From NCBI RefSeq assembly GCF_902498825.1, contig NZ_LR701459.1:3602564-3666563 (forward strand): 64,000 nucleotides of DNA, written 5' to 3'. Source of the DNA: Rhizobium sp. EC-SD404. GTDB lineage: Bacteria; Pseudomonadota; Alphaproteobacteria; Rhizobiales; Rhizobiaceae. Shown piece by piece: positions 36,742 through 47,046 of the stretch (its first letter is position 1; every line of letters begins with the position of its first letter). A model generated the notes under the pieces. It had not been told where the DNA came from and did no database searches. It worked only from the letters and a program-made list of their open reading frames with translations. Made by a program: the position numbers and the translations under genes.

Positions 36742-38454
36742 ATGAACTCCTCCTATCTGAACATGGCCGCCGGCGCATTTCTCGGCACAGTTTTTGTCGT
36801 TATGTCGGTGTCGCTCGTGTCGGAGTCGTTGTTTCACGCCGAAGCGCCTGAACAAGAAGGCTTCGTTATCGAGGTCGCCGAGGCCGAGACGGGCGATGGC
36901 GGCGGTGCTCCGCAGGCGACGCCGATTGCAAACCTGCTGCAGACGGCCGATGCCGCTGCCGGCGAAGCATCCTTCGCCAAGTGCCAGGCTTGCCACACCG
37001 TCGACGAAGGTGGCGCGAACCGCGTCGGCCCGAACCTCTGGGGTGTCGTCAACCGTCCGATCGCCAGCCACGAAGGCTTCAGCTATTCGGCCGCAATGAC
37101 GGAGTTCTCCGAAGGCGGCGAAGTCGTCTGGGACTACGAACACCTTGCCGGCTTCCTTGCCGCACCGCGCAGCTACATCCAGGGCACGGCCATGAGCTTT
37201 GCCGGCCTGACGCGCGAAGACGAGCTTGCCAACGTCATTGCCTATTTGCGCGAACTTTCCAGCGAGCCGGCACCGTTGCCGGAGCCCGTCGAGGTTGCCG
37301 AAGCACCTGCCGAGGGCGCTGAAGGCGGCGAAGGCGAAGCAGCCGCTGCCGAAGGCAGCCCGGCGCTCGCGATGCTCGCCGATGCTGACGCCGCAAACGG
37401 CGAATCGATCTTCCGCCGCTGCGCCGCATGCCACGGCGTCGAAGAAGGTGGCGCCAACCGCGTCGGCCCGAACCTCTGGGACATCGTTGGCAACACGGTG
37501 GCCAACAATGAGGGCTTCTCCTATTCGTCCGGCATGGTCGAATACAGCGAAGGTGGCGCCAAGGTCTGGGAATTCGCCAATCTCGACGCCTTCATCCTCG
37601 CACCGCGCGAAGAAGTTCCGGGCACGTCGATGGGCTTTGCCGGTCTTCCAAACGATAGCGACCGCGCCGACCTCCTTGCCTATCTCGCAACGCTTTCCAG
37701 CGAGCCTGTAGAATTGCCGGCAGCTGGTGGCGAAGAAGCCGCCGCTCCCGCCGAAGGCGAGGCAGCACCGGCCGAAGGCGAAGAAGCACCTGCGGAAGAA
37801 GCCGCGCCTGCTGAGGGCGAAGCTCCTCCTGCTGAGGGCGAAGCTGCTCCTGCAGAAGATGAAGCAGCGCCGGCCGAGGACGCGGCACCCGCCGAAGAAG
37901 GTACCGCTCCCACCGAAGCACCTACGGACGCCGAGCCCACCGGCGATGGAGCAGCCGTTCCCGCCGAAGGCGAACCGGCCGACACCGACGCTGCCGCGCC
38001 TGCCGATGATGCGACCGAAGGCGACGAGGCTGCCCCTGCCGAAGGCGCAGCGCCTCCCGCGGACGAGGAAGCTTCGGCTGCTGCCGGTGGCGCTGTTGCA
38101 CTCATCGCTTCTGCTGATGTTGCTCTCGGCGAAGAAGTTTTCCAGGAATGCTCGGCCTGCCACACTGTAGATGAAGGCGGCGAAGCGCTTGTCGGTCCTA
38201 ATCTCTGGGGTGTCGTCAACCGTGACGTCGCCGGCGTCGAGGGGTTCGAATATTCCGAGAACTTCGTGGACTATGGTGGCGAAGGCGCTGTTTGGGACTA
38301 CGCCCTGCTCGACCAGTTCCTCGCTGCACCAATGGACGAAGTCGAAGGCACCTACATGGCCTATCCTGGGGTCGTCGAGGATGACCGTCGTGCGGCCGTG
38401 ATCGCCTATCTGCGCACGCTGGCCGAAACGCCTGCCGAACTTCCCGCCGAATAA
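36742..38454 (+). CDS. membrane-anchored triheme c-type cytochrome (three tandem CycM-like domains)
   Basis: A 570-residue protein. An uncleaved N-terminal membrane anchor (about residues 8-30) precedes three class I cytochrome c domains. Heme-binding CxxCH sites are CQACH (81-85), CAACH (227-231) and CSACH (470-474); likely axial methionines are Met151, Met297 and Met539, each in a GTxM context. Domains 1 and 2 are joined by about 40 residues. A highly acidic Ala/Pro/Glu linker of about 125 residues (roughly 331-455, PAEGE repeats) separates domain 3. Single-domain CycM carries electrons between the bc1 complex and aa3 oxidase in the periplasm. GGAG precedes the ATG at 36742. The gene stands alone with a terminator. 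Confidence 0.93.
   Translation: MNSSYLNMAAGAFLGTVFVVMSVSLVSESLFHAEAPEQEGFVIEVAEAETGDGGGAPQATPIANLLQTADAAAGEASFAKCQACHTVDEGGANRVGPNLWGVVNRPIASHEGFSYSAAMTEFSEGGEVVWDYEHLAGFLAAPRSYIQGTAMSFAGLTREDELANVIAYLRELSSEPAPLPEPVEVAEAPAEGAEGGEGEAAAAEGSPALAMLADADAANGESIFRRCAACHGVEEGGANRVGPNLWDIVGNTVANNEGFSYSSGMVEYSEGGAKVWEFANLDAFILAPREEVPGTSMGFAGLPNDSDRADLLAYLATLSSEPVELPAAGGEEAAAPAEGEAAPAEGEEAPAEEAAPAEGEAPPAEGEAAPAEDEAAPAEDAAPAEEGTAPTEAPTDAEPTGDGAAVPAEGEPADTDAAAPADDATEGDEAAPAEGAAPPADEEASAAAGGAVALIASADVALGEEVFQECSACHTVDEGGEALVGPNLWGVVNRDVAGVEGFEYSENFVDYGGEGAVWDYALLDQFLAAPMDEVEGTYMAYPGVVEDDRRAAVIAYLRTLAETPAELPAE
37807..37845 (+). repeat. direct 21-base repeat in the cytochrome linker
   Basis: The 18-base sequence CCTGCTGAGGGCGAAGCT occurs at 37807-37824 and again at 37828-37845, a period of exactly seven codons. 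It lies inside the Ala/Pro/Glu linker and could expand or contract by slippage without shifting the frame. Confidence 0.85.
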
Positions 38455-38478
38455 GCGGCTTCAACTTCCACTCGTTTC

Positions 38479-38508
38479 AAAAGCCGGGGCCCTCGCTCCG
38501 GCTTTTCG
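38479..38508 (+). terminator. intrinsic terminator after the triheme cytochrome
   Basis: AAAAGCCGG at 38479-38487 pairs with CCGGCTTTT at 38498-38506 around a 10-base loop; the stem itself ends in the T-run. It lies 25 bases past the stop and separates the cytochrome from the peptide importer operon. Confidence 0.85.
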
Positions 38509-38631
38509 ATTCAAGGCCACACCGTCAAGGCCAAAACCAAGCTTCGCTTCACGACCGCGTGACAGGGCCCAGCCTGTTCTTTGTCACAATTTTGCTTATT
38601 GTCGTGTGGTGCAACGCATGAGGAGACCTGC

Positions 38632-40512
38632 ATGATCGCAGCCTGTGGCAAGACTTCAAAGCAGCGCATCGCCGTCGCGGCACTCGGGGCCATCCTGATG
38701 CTGGCGAACGCCGCTTCCCCCGTCGTCGCACAGGAGGATGAGGCCCGGCAGTGGCGCCACGGCGCAGCCCTCATCGGCGATCCCAAATATCCGGCAGATT
38801 TCCCGCATTTCGAGTATGTGAACCCCGAGGCACCCAAGGGCGGAACGCTCCGCCTGTCGACCTCGGGTTCGTTCGACACCTTCAACCCGCTGCTGGCACG
38901 CGGCGAAGTGGCGACCGGGCTCAACCTCGTCTACGAAACGCTCATGGAGCGCTCCCAGGACGAGGCATCCGCCGAATACGGGCTGCTGGCCGAAGCGCTG
39001 AGCTATCCCGACGACTATTCCTCCGTCACCTTCCGGCTTCGCGAAGGCGCGCGCTGGCACGATGGCGAGCCGGTCACGCCGGAAGACGTGATCTGGAGCT
39101 TCGAGAAGGCGATCGAACTCGATCCGCAGCGGCAGTTCTACTACCAACACGTCACCGGGGCCGAAGCCACCGGTGAACGGGAGGTGACCTTCACCTTCGA
39201 CGAGGCGAACAATCGTGAATTGCCGCAGATCGTCGGACAGTTGCTCATCCTGCCGAAGCACTGGTGGGAAGGCGAAGGTCCCAAAGGACAACCGCGCGAC
39301 ATCGGCACAACCACGCTGGAGCCGCCGCTCGGTTCGGGCCCCTACCGGATCTCGGCCTTCAATCCCGGCGCCGACGTCACCTATGAGCGGGTCGAGGACT
39401 ATTGGGGCGCAGACGTTCCGGCGCGCGTCGGCACGAACAATTTCGACCGCATCAGCTACATCTATTTCGCCGATCGCAACGTTGAGTTCGAGGCCTTCAA
39501 GGCCGGCAATTTCGATTATTGGGTCGAGAACGCCGCCATTCGGTGGGAAACCGGCTATGATTTCCCCGCCGCCAATGACGGCCGCATCGTGCGCGAGGAA
39601 CTGGAAAACCCGTATCGCGCCTCCGGCCAGCTCGTCGGCTTCATTCCCAATCTGCGCCGCGAAAAGTTCCAGGACGAACGCGTGCGCCGCGCACTGAACT
39701 ACGCGTTCGATTTCGAAGAACTCAACCGCACGATCTTCTTCGGCGCCTATGAGCGGGTGGACAGCTATTTCTTCGGGACGGAACTGGCGTCTTCGGGCCT
39801 GCCGCAGGGCGAGGAGCTGGAAATTCTGGAAAGAGCCCGCGACCAAATCCCGGCGGAAGTGTTCGACACGGAATACACCAATCCCACCGGCGGAAATCCG
39901 CAGGCGCAACGCGAAAACCTACGCGAAGCCGTGCGGCTGTTTTCGGAAGCCGGCTATGAAATCCAGAACAACCGGATGGTCAATTCGGAGACCGGCGAAC
40001 CTTTCTCGTTCGAGATCATCCTCAACGGACCGACCATCGAGCGCGTCGCCCTGCCCTGGAGCGAGAACCTCCGCCGCATCGGCGTTGCCGTCAGCGTGCG
40101 CACGGTCGAGCCGTCGCAATATATCAACCGTATCCGCTCGCGCGACTTCGACGTGATCTATGCCGGCTGGGGCCAGTCCCTGTCGCCCGGCAACGAGCAG
40201 TGGGAATATTGGGGCGGACGGTCGGCCGACCGCGAAGGATCGCAGAATTTCGGCGGCATCGTCGATCCGGGAATCGATGCCCTGATCCGCGAAGTCGTCT
40301 TCGCAGACGACCGCGACACACTCATCGCGGCGACGCGGGCTCTCGACCGCGTCCTGCTCGCCCATGATTACGTCATCCCGACCTACACGGCGCGTGCTGC
40401 CCGCATCGCCTACTGGGACAAGTTCGCTCGGCCCGAGCTTTTGCCTGAATATTCGATCGGCTTCCCCGATGTCTGGTGGTCGAAAGACGCCGAAGGCGGC
40501 GATGAGGGCTGA
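38632..40512 (+). CDS. YejA-type ABC substrate-binding protein (family 5), first copy
   Basis: A 626-residue periplasmic binding protein. A Sec signal peptide ends near PVVAQED. Characteristic YejA-like stretches are WRHGAALIGDPKYPADFPHF, YVNPEAPKGGTLRLSTSGSF, FNPLLARGEVATG and WHDGEPVTPEDVIWSFEKAI. YejA-type proteins feed peptides, in some species antimicrobial peptides and microcin C, to YejBEF. AGGAG is six bases before the start. It is the first gene of a five-gene operon (two binding proteins, two permeases, fused ATPase) and overlaps the second binding-protein gene by 11 bases. Confidence 0.94.
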   Translation: MIAACGKTSKQRIAVAALGAILMLANAASPVVAQEDEARQWRHGAALIGDPKYPADFPHFEYVNPEAPKGGTLRLSTSGSFDTFNPLLARGEVATGLNLVYETLMERSQDEASAEYGLLAEALSYPDDYSSVTFRLREGARWHDGEPVTPEDVIWSFEKAIELDPQRQFYYQHVTGAEATGEREVTFTFDEANNRELPQIVGQLLILPKHWWEGEGPKGQPRDIGTTTLEPPLGSGPYRISAFNPGADVTYERVEDYWGADVPARVGTNNFDRISYIYFADRNVEFEAFKAGNFDYWVENAAIRWETGYDFPAANDGRIVREELENPYRASGQLVGFIPNLRREKFQDERVRRALNYAFDFEELNRTIFFGAYERVDSYFFGTELASSGLPQGEELEILERARDQIPAEVFDTEYTNPTGGNPQAQRENLREAVRLFSEAGYEIQNNRMVNSETGEPFSFEIILNGPTIERVALPWSENLRRIGVAVSVRTVEPSQYINRIRSRDFDVIYAGWGQSLSPGNEQWEYWGGRSADREGSQNFGGIVDPGIDALIREVVFADDRDTLIAATRALDRVLLAHDYVIPTYTARAARIAYWDKFARPELLPEYSIGFPDVWWSKDAEGGDEG

Positions 40513-42409
40513 GCCAATGCCCTCCCGTGACGGTCGGCACGCACTGAACCGGCGCCAGTTTCTCACGGGCGCCGCGGCGACGGCGGCCGCGCTGTCGCTG
40601 CCGATTTCGATCAGCGGCGCCTTTGCCGCCAATCCAACCGGCCAGCGGCTGCACGGGCTCTCCGCTTTCGGGGAGCTCAAATACGCAGCCGACTTTGCCC
40701 ATTTCGACTATGTGAACCCGCAGGCCCCGAAAGGCGGCCGGTTCCACACTGCCGTTGCCAACTGGCTCTACAACCAGAACCCACAGACCTTCAACACGCT
40801 GAATACATTCGTGCTCGCCGGCGATGCGCCACCGCGCATGACCATGTGCTTCGATACGTTGATGGTGTCGGCGCTCGATGAACCGGATGCTCTCTATTGC
40901 CACGCGGCCGAGTGGGTCGAGATTGCCGAAGACCGCAATTCGGTCCGTTTCGGCCTGCGCGACGGCATCCTGTTCCATGACGCGACACCGCTGACGGCAG
41001 GGGACGTTGCCTTCTCGCTGCAATTGATCAAGGAGAGCGGCCACCCCGACCTCTCGTCTGCACTTATGTCCATGGTCAGGGCCGAGGCGATCGACGATCG
41101 TACGGTGGAGGTCGGCTACGATGGCCAGCAATCCGGACGGGCCATCCTCGCGCTCACTTCCATCCCAATTCTGTCGCAGATCTATTATTCGGCTAACGAC
41201 TTCAATGCATCTTCGCTGCACGTGCCGGTTTCCTCCGGTCCATACAGGCCGAGCCGCGTCGAGTCGGGTCGCTTCATCGAATATGAGCGCGTTCCAGACT
41301 ACTGGGCGACGGACCTGCCGACCGGGAGGGGCCTTGCCAATTTCGACGTCATCCGGATCGAATTCTATGCGGAGCGCACGGCCGAATTCGAAGCCTTCAA
41401 GAAGGGCGACATTCATTTCCGCCAGGAATCGACCGCGCAGGTGTGGTCAACCGGCTATGAGTTTCCAGCCGTCACCGATGGCCGCGTGCTGAAACAGGAG
41501 TTTCCGCGCGAAACGCGCCCATCGATGCAGGCTTGGGCGCTGAACCAGCGGCGAGAGCCGTTCGACGATATCCGAGTGCGCGAGGCGGTTAGCCTCTGTT
41601 TCGATTTCGAGTGGACCAACGACAAGCTGTTTTACGGGGTCTACGCGCGCTCGCAGTCGCCCTTCGAGAACTCCGAGTTCAAGGCCGAAGGCCTGCCCAC
41701 GGGCGCGGAACTGGAATTGCTGAATGGCTTGAAGAGCCCTCTGCCTGACGGCGTTTTGGGCGAGCCACGGGTGGCGCCGCTCTCGGATGGCTCAGGCCGT
41801 GATCGAAGACTTCTGCAGCGCGCCGTCGAGCTTTTGCGCGAAGCAGGCTTTGCGCAGCAAGGCGGCCGGCTCTTGCGCGATGGTCGGCCCATCGCGCTGG
41901 AAATCCTTATCCAGGCGACGGTGTTCGAACGGCTTCATGCGGGCTTCATCCAGAACCTGCGCCGGATCGGCATCGATGCGTCGCTTCGGTTGGTCGATTC
42001 GGCGCAGTATACGGCGCGGACGAACGACTACGATTTCGACATGGTCATGATGGCCGTCCAGTTTTCAGCGACGCCGACGGCTGAATCCTTCGAGACCTTC
42101 GTTTCGACCCGCTCGGCCGATCCGAAAGGCATGCGCAATCTTCCGGGCGCCAAGGACGCAGTTTACGACGGGCTTCTCGACCACATGGAACGGGTGGAAA
42201 GCCGCGAAGAGCTGGTCACGGTCATGCGCGTGCTCGATCGGGTCTTGCGGGCGCGGCTCGACTGGATTCCAAACTGGTACTCGGCGAATCACCTCGTGGC
42301 CCATTGGGACATGTTCGGCTTCGTCGATCCGAAACCGGATTATGGCTGGCCGGTGGAACAGCTCTGGTGGTACGACCAGGAGAAGGCTCAGGCAATTGGC
42401 AGGACATAG
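40502..42409 (+). CDS. YejA-type ABC substrate-binding protein (family 5), second copy with Tat signal
   Basis: A 635-residue binding protein homologous to its upstream neighbour (GELKYAADFAHFDYVNPQAP, then PKGGRFH). Its N-terminus differs: NRRQFLTGAAATAAAL, with Arg17-Arg18, is a twin-arginine export motif, so it should be exported folded. Residues up to about 45 (AFAANP) are removed. Having two binding proteins for one channel suggests two ligand ranges. The start at 40502 overlaps the previous gene; Met at 40517 is an alternative and would still keep the Tat motif. Confidence 0.92.
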   Translation: MRAEPMPSRDGRHALNRRQFLTGAAATAAALSLPISISGAFAANPTGQRLHGLSAFGELKYAADFAHFDYVNPQAPKGGRFHTAVANWLYNQNPQTFNTLNTFVLAGDAPPRMTMCFDTLMVSALDEPDALYCHAAEWVEIAEDRNSVRFGLRDGILFHDATPLTAGDVAFSLQLIKESGHPDLSSALMSMVRAEAIDDRTVEVGYDGQQSGRAILALTSIPILSQIYYSANDFNASSLHVPVSSGPYRPSRVESGRFIEYERVPDYWATDLPTGRGLANFDVIRIEFYAERTAEFEAFKKGDIHFRQESTAQVWSTGYEFPAVTDGRVLKQEFPRETRPSMQAWALNQRREPFDDIRVREAVSLCFDFEWTNDKLFYGVYARSQSPFENSEFKAEGLPTGAELELLNGLKSPLPDGVLGEPRVAPLSDGSGRDRRLLQRAVELLREAGFAQQGGRLLRDGRPIALEILIQATVFERLHAGFIQNLRRIGIDASLRLVDSAQYTARTNDYDFDMVMMAVQFSATPTAESFETFVSTRSADPKGMRNLPGAKDAVYDGLLDHMERVESREELVTVMRVLDRVLRARLDWIPNWYSANHLVAHWDMFGFVDPKPDYGWPVEQLWWYDQEKAQAIGRT

Positions 42410-42451
42410 CTCTGCACGCCCCAAAGGGCATTTCAGAGGGAACCGCATCTG

Positions 42452-43555
42452 ATGGGCGCTTATATCGCGCGTCGCCTGCTTTTGATGATCCCGACGATCT
42501 TCGGCATCATGGCGATCTCCTTCGCCGTCATCCAGTTCGCCCCGGGCGGGCCGGTCGAACAGGTCATCGCGGATCTGACTGGCCAGGGCGACGGCTTGTC
42601 CGACCGGATCGGCGGCGGCAGCGGCGATCTCGGTGCCGGCCAGGAATTTTCCGGCAACGACGGTGGCTCGTCGCGCTATCGCGGCGCGCAGGGGCTCGAT
42701 CCGCAATTCATCGCGCAGCTCGAAGCGCAGTTCGGCTTCGACAAGCCGCCGCTCGAGCGCTTCGCAACCATGATCTGGAACTATCTGCGGTTCGATTTCG
42801 GCAACAGTTATTTCCGCGACGTGTCGGTGATCGATCTCATCGTCGAGAAACTGCCCGTCTCCATCTCGCTCGGCGTCTGGATTCTGCTTCTCTCCTACAT
42901 CATCTCCATTCCGCTCGGCATCAAGAAGGCCATGGAGGACGGCTCACGCTTCGACGTATGGACGTCCGGCATCATCATCGTCGCCTACGCGGTCCCGGGC
43001 TTCCTGTTCGGCATTCTTCTGATCGTGCTCTTTGCCGGCGGGTCGTTCTTCGACTGGTTCCCCTTGCGCGGCCTCGTCTCGGACAATTTTGCCCAGCTCT
43101 CCTGGTGGGAGAAGATCATCGATTATTTCTGGCACCTGACGCTGCCGCTTCTGTCGCTGGCGCTGGCCGCCTTTGCCACGACGACGCTTCTGACCAAGAA
43201 CTCGTTCATCGACGAAATCCGCAAGCAGTATGTGACGACAGCACGGGCGAAGGGGCTTTCGGAGCGCTCGGTGCTCTACAAGCACGTCTTCCGCAACGCG
43301 ATGCTGATCATCATCGCGGGTTTTCCGGCAGCCTTCATCTCGGCCTTCTTCACCGGCTCGCTTCTCATCGAGACGATCTTTTCGCTCGACGGTCTCGGCC
43401 GCCTCGGTTTCGAGTCCGTCGTGCGGCGCGATTATCCGGTCGTCTTCGCGACGCTCTACATCTTCTCCCTGATGGGGCTTCTGATCGGTCTCCTCTCCGA
43501 CCTGCTCTACACCTGGGTCGATCCGCGGATCGATTTCGAGCGGAGGGATGTCTGA
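42452..43555 (+). CDS. yejB: ABC transporter permease YejB type
   Basis: A 367-residue inner-membrane permease of the DppB family. After the first helix ([20 protein letters not shown]) a periplasmic insertion of about 50 residues rich in Gly and Ser ([18 protein letters not shown]) distinguishes YejB from DppB. The coupling loop is [28 protein letters not shown] precedes the start. It overlaps the yejE-type gene by eight bases, so the operon is translationally coupled. Confidence 0.92.
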   Translation: MGAYIARRLLLMIPTIFGIMAISFAVIQFAPGGPVEQVIADLTGQGDGLSDRIGGGSGDLGAGQEFSGNDGGSSRYRGAQGLDPQFIAQLEAQFGFDKPPLERFATMIWNYLRFDFGNSYFRDVSVIDLIVEKLPVSISLGVWILLLSYIISIPLGIKKAMEDGSRFDVWTSGIIIVAYAVPGFLFGILLIVLFAGGSFFDWFPLRGLVSDNFAQLSWWEKIIDYFWHLTLPLLSLALAAFATTTLLTKNSFIDEIRKQYVTTARAKGLSERSVLYKHVFRNAMLIIIAGFPAAFISAFFTGSLLIETIFSLDGLGRLGFESVVRRDYPVVFATLYIFSLMGLLIGLLSDLLYTWVDPRIDFERRDV

Positions 43556-44753
43556 CATGACCGTCACCCAGCCCATTCCGCCGACAGAGCGCTCGGCGCC
43601 AGTAGAGACGCCGGGGCCAGGCACCGATACGCCCATTGCGCCACAGCGTCCGAAGCGAGCCTTCCTCTCGCCGATGAACCGGCGCCGCTGGCAGAACTTC
43701 AAGGCCAACCGGCGCGGCTACTGGTCGATGTGGACATTCCTCGTCGTGTTCGTTCTGGCGATGCTGGCCGAATTCATCGCCAATGACCGCCCGATCATCG
43801 CGTCCTACAATGGCGAGATCCTCTTCCCCGTCGTCGTCGACTATCCGGAGGAGAAATTCGGAGGCTTCCTTGCCCAGACCGATTACCGCGATCCCTTCAT
43901 TCAGGAGGAGATCGAGGCGAATGGCTGGATGATCTGGCCGCCGATCCGCTATTCCTACCAGACGGCCAATTCCAACATTCCGCGCTCGGCACCGACCCCG
44001 CCATTCTGGATGATGAGCGAGAGCGAGCGTTGTTCGGCCTACCCGCTCGGACCCGACGATCCCAATTGCACGCTCGGCAATATGAACTGGCTCGGCACGG
44101 ACGACCAGGCGCGCGACGTGAGCGCTCGGCTGATCTACGGGTTCCGCATCTCCGTGCTCTTCGGGCTCATTCTCACGGCGGCATCGGCCGTCGTCGGCGT
44201 CGCTTCCGGTGCTGTGCAGGGCTATTTCGGCGGTTGGACGGACCTGATCCTGCAGCGCTTCATCGAGATCTGGTCCTCGATGCCGGTGCTCTACATCCTG
44301 TTGATCATCGCCGCGATCCTTCCGCCAGGTTTCTGGATATTGCTCGGGATCATGCTGCTCTTTTCCTGGGTCGCCTTCGTCGGCATCGTGCGTGCGGAAT
44401 TCCTTCGGGCGCGCAATTTCGAATATGTGAACGCTGCGCGCGCCCTCGGCGTGTCGAACACCACGATCATGTTCCGCCACCTGCTGCCGAACGCGATGGT
44501 CGCCACGCTGACCTTCCTGCCCTTCATCCTGTCGGGCTCGATCACGACGCTGACCTCTCTGGACTTCCTGGGCTTCGGCCTGCCGCCCGGCTCGCCCTCG
44601 CTCGGCGAAATGATCGCGCAGGGCCAGCGCAACCTGCAGGCACCCTGGCTCGGCATCACCGCCTTCCTCGTCATATCGCTGATGCTTTCGCTGCTGATCT
44701 TCATCGGCGAGGCGACCCGCGACGCCTTCGACCCGCGCAAGACTTTCCGGTGA
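43548..44753 (+). CDS. yejE: ABC transporter permease YejE type
   Basis: A 401-residue inner-membrane permease. A proline-rich cytoplasmic N-terminus (residues 1-40) and a long periplasmic segment between helix 1 and the core are typical of Yej[21 protein letters not shown] is the family motif before the core, and the coupling loop is [23 protein letters not shown] second in-frame Met three codons in (43557) is possible. It forms the channel with the YejB-type protein. Confidence 0.92.
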   Translation: MSDMTVTQPIPPTERSAPVETPGPGTDTPIAPQRPKRAFLSPMNRRRWQNFKANRRGYWSMWTFLVVFVLAMLAEFIANDRPIIASYNGEILFPVVVDYPEEKFGGFLAQTDYRDPFIQEEIEANGWMIWPPIRYSYQTANSNIPRSAPTPPFWMMSESERCSAYPLGPDDPNCTLGNMNWLGTDDQARDVSARLIYGFRISVLFGLILTAASAVVGVASGAVQGYFGGWTDLILQRFIEIWSSMPVLYILLIIAAILPPGFWILLGIMLLFSWVAFVGIVRAEFLRARNFEYVNAARALGVSNTTIMFRHLLPNAMVATLTFLPFILSGSITTLTSLDFLGFGLPPGSPSLGEMIAQGQRNLQAPWLGITAFLVISLMLSLLIFIGEATRDAFDPRKTFR

Positions 44754-44764
44754 GGGGAACCGCA

Positions 44765-46405
44765 TTGACCAACGCGCCAAGCACGCCCCTCCTGTCCGTT
44801 CAGGATCTGTCGGTCGCCTTCCATCAGGAGGGCGTCACCGTTCCGGCGGTCGATCACGTGTCGTTCGATATCCATGCCGGGGAAACGGTGGCGCTCGTCG
44901 GCGAATCCGGGTCCGGCAAATCGGTCTCGGCGCTTTCGGTGCTGAGATTGCTGCCCTACCCGGCGGCCAGCCATCCATCGGGACGCATCCTGTTCGACGG
45001 CCAGGATCTGCTGTCGGCCGATGTGAAAGCGCTGAGGCGCGTGCGCGGCAACGACATCACGATGATCTTCCAGGAGCCGATGACATCGCTCAATCCGCTC
45101 CACTCCATCGAAAAGCAGATCGCAGAAATCCTGATGCTGCATCAGGGCATCCGTGAGAACGAGGCGCGGCCGCAGGTCATCGACCTCATGCACCAGGTCG
45201 GCATTCGCGAGCCGGAGAAGCGGCTGGAGGCGTTTCCGCACCAGTTGTCGGGTGGGCAGCGCCAGCGCGTCATGATCGCCATGGCGCTCGCCAACCGGCC
45301 GAAGCTTCTGATTGCGGATGAGCCGACGACCGCGCTCGACGTGACCGTTCAGGCGCAGATCCTGGAGCTTCTGAAATCGCTGAAAGACAAGCACGGCATG
45401 GCCATGCTGTTCATCACCCACGACCTCGGCATCGTCCGCAAGATCGCCGACCGTGTCTGCGTCATGACCAAGGGCAAGATCGTCGAGACGGGACCGACCG
45501 CCGAGATCTTTGCCAATCCGCAGCATGATTACACGCGCCATCTGCTGGCGGCCGAGCCCAAGGGCCGCGCGCCTGCCTTGAACGAGAACGCGCCCGTCGT
45601 GCTTTCCGGCACCGGCGTGAAGGTCTGGTTTCCGATCAAGAAGGGGTTCCTGCGAAAGACCGTCGACCATGTGAAGGCGGTCGACGGCATCGATCTCGAA
45701 CTGCGCGCCGGCCAGACGCTCGGCGTCGTCGGCGAGTCCGGATCCGGCAAGACCACGCTGGGCCTCGCGTTGACGCGCCTGATCGCATCGGAGGGCCGCA
45801 TCGGCTTCGTCGGCAAGGACATCAATGCCTTTTCGTTCGCCGAGATGAAGCCGCTGCGCAATCGCATGCAGGTCGTATTCCAGGATCCCTACGGATCGCT
45901 CTCGCCACGCATGTCGATCGCGGAGATCGTGGCCGAAGGGCTTGCGATCCACGAACCCAAGCTTTCCGCCAGCGAGCGCGATGCAAAGGTCGTCGAAGCG
46001 CTGCAGGAAGTGGGCCTCAATCCGGAAACCCGCTTCCGCTATCCGCATGAGTTTTCCGGCGGGCAGCGCCAGCGCGTCGCCATCGCGCGCGCCATGGTGC
46101 TGAAGCCGCGTTTCGTGATGCTGGACGAACCGACCTCGGCGCTCGACATGAGCGTGCAGGCACAGGTGGTCGATCTCCTGCGCGATCTGCAGAAGAAGCA
46201 CGATCTCGCCTATCTCTTCATCAGCCACGATCTGAAAGTGGTTCGTGCGCTTGCCAACGAGGTGATGGTGATGCGCAACGGCAAGGTGGTGGAACGCGGA
46301 ACATCCGACCAGATCTTCGATAACCCGCAGACGGATTATACCAAGGCGCTGATGGCAGCAGCCTTCGATATGGAAACCGTCGCCAGGGAAGCGGTCAACC
46401 AGTGA
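44765..46405 (+). CDS. yejF: ABC transporter, fused double ATPase YejF type (TTG start)
   Basis: A 546-residue protein of two ABC ATPase domains, Walker A sequences [12 protein letters not shown] and [12 protein letters not shown], signatures [15 protein letters not shown] and [15 protein letters not shown], and Walker B regions [12 protein letters not shown] and [12 protein letters not shown]. It drives the peptide importer. No ATG is suitably placed; TTG at 44765 sits seven bases after GAGGGGA and is the best start, with GTG at 44750 as a second choice. The stop overlaps the GTG of the next gene. Confidence 0.93.
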   Translation: MTNAPSTPLLSVQDLSVAFHQEGVTVPAVDHVSFDIHAGETVALVGESGSGKSVSALSVLRLLPYPAASHPSGRILFDGQDLLSADVKALRRVRGNDITMIFQEPMTSLNPLHSIEKQIAEILMLHQGIRENEARPQVIDLMHQVGIREPEKRLEAFPHQLSGGQRQRVMIAMALANRPKLLIADEPTTALDVTVQAQILELLKSLKDKHGMAMLFITHDLGIVRKIADRVCVMTKGKIVETGPTAEIFANPQHDYTRHLLAAEPKGRAPALNENAPVVLSGTGVKVWFPIKKGFLRKTVDHVKAVDGIDLELRAGQTLGVVGESGSGKTTLGLALTRLIASEGRIGFVGKDINAFSFAEMKPLRNRMQVVFQDPYGSLSPRMSIAEIVAEGLAIHEPKLSASERDAKVVEALQEVGLNPETRFRYPHEFSGGQRQRVAIARAMVLKPRFVMLDEPTSALDMSVQAQVVDLLRDLQKKHDLAYLFISHDLKVVRALANEVMVMRNGKVVERGTSDQIFDNPQTDYTKALMAAAFDMETVAREAVNQ

Positions 46406-47046
46406 CCGAAGCGTCGATCGACCTCAGGGACGGCGAGAGCCGCATCCGCATCGATGCGCGCGAGACGTTGTTTTCGGGCTTTCGCACCTATGATCTCGTC
46501 ACCTTCGCGGAAGCCAACCAGGCGACAGGGCTGGTCGAGCCGGATGACAGCGCGCAGGTGCTGACGCGCGAGCTTCTGGTTACGCACCGCACGGCCGCGG
46601 TTCTTCCCTACGATCCAAAAAGCGGCGATATCATCCTGCTTCGGCAATTCCGGCTCGCGGCGCATCTGCGCACCGGGCGCGGCATGATGATCGAGATCGT
46701 CGCCGGCGCAGTCGATGCAGGCGAGGACGTCGAGGCCGCGGCACTGCGGGAACTGACGGAGGAAACGGGCCTCGTCGCCGAGACGCTGCACTGGGCAGCC
46801 GATTTCCTGCCGACGCCCGGAATGGCGGACGAATATGCCACGCTTTTCGTCGCGCCGGTCGATGCGACCGCATTCCACGCGCAGGCTGGCACCGACGAGG
46901 ACGAAACGATCTTCCCATTCCGCGTATCGCTTGAAGATGCCATTGCCGCTGCGGACGCTGGCTTCATCACCAACGGCTTCACGCTGCTCGCCCTCAACTG
47001 GTTTGCCCGCCACCACGCCCGCTTTGTCGATCTACAGGACGCATGA
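46402..47046 (+). CDS. Nudix hydrolase, ADP-ribose pyrophosphatase-like (GTG start)
   Basis: A 214-residue Nudix enzyme. The box is GAVDAGEDVEAAALRELTEE followed by TGL, with the required Glu and Arg residues in place. RTAAVLPYDPKSGDIILLRQFR and the downstream TPGMADEYATLFVA fit ADP-ribose or sugar-nucleotide pyrophosphatases (NudF/YffH-like). The GTG at 46402 overlaps the TGA of the YejF-type gene, suggesting read-through translation from the operon, though the product has no obvious transport role. It overlaps the next gene by four bases. Confidence 0.88.
   Translation: MTEASIDLRDGESRIRIDARETLFSGFRTYDLVTFAEANQATGLVEPDDSAQVLTRELLVTHRTAAVLPYDPKSGDIILLRQFRLAAHLRTGRGMMIEIVAGAVDAGEDVEAAALRELTEETGLVAETLHWAADFLPTPGMADEYATLFVAPVDATAFHAQAGTDEDETIFPFRVSLEDAIAAADAGFITNGFTLLALNWFARHHARFVDLQDA

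Noticed and set aside
37730..38095. Repeats in the cytochrome linker considered as a CRISPR-like or tandem-repeat array
   Set aside because: The repeats are in frame, coding and irregular, with no unique spacers and no cas genes nearby.
44291..46228. A 645-codon minus-strand frame opposite the YejE/YejF-type genes
   Set aside because: Antisense shadow over two clear ABC genes.
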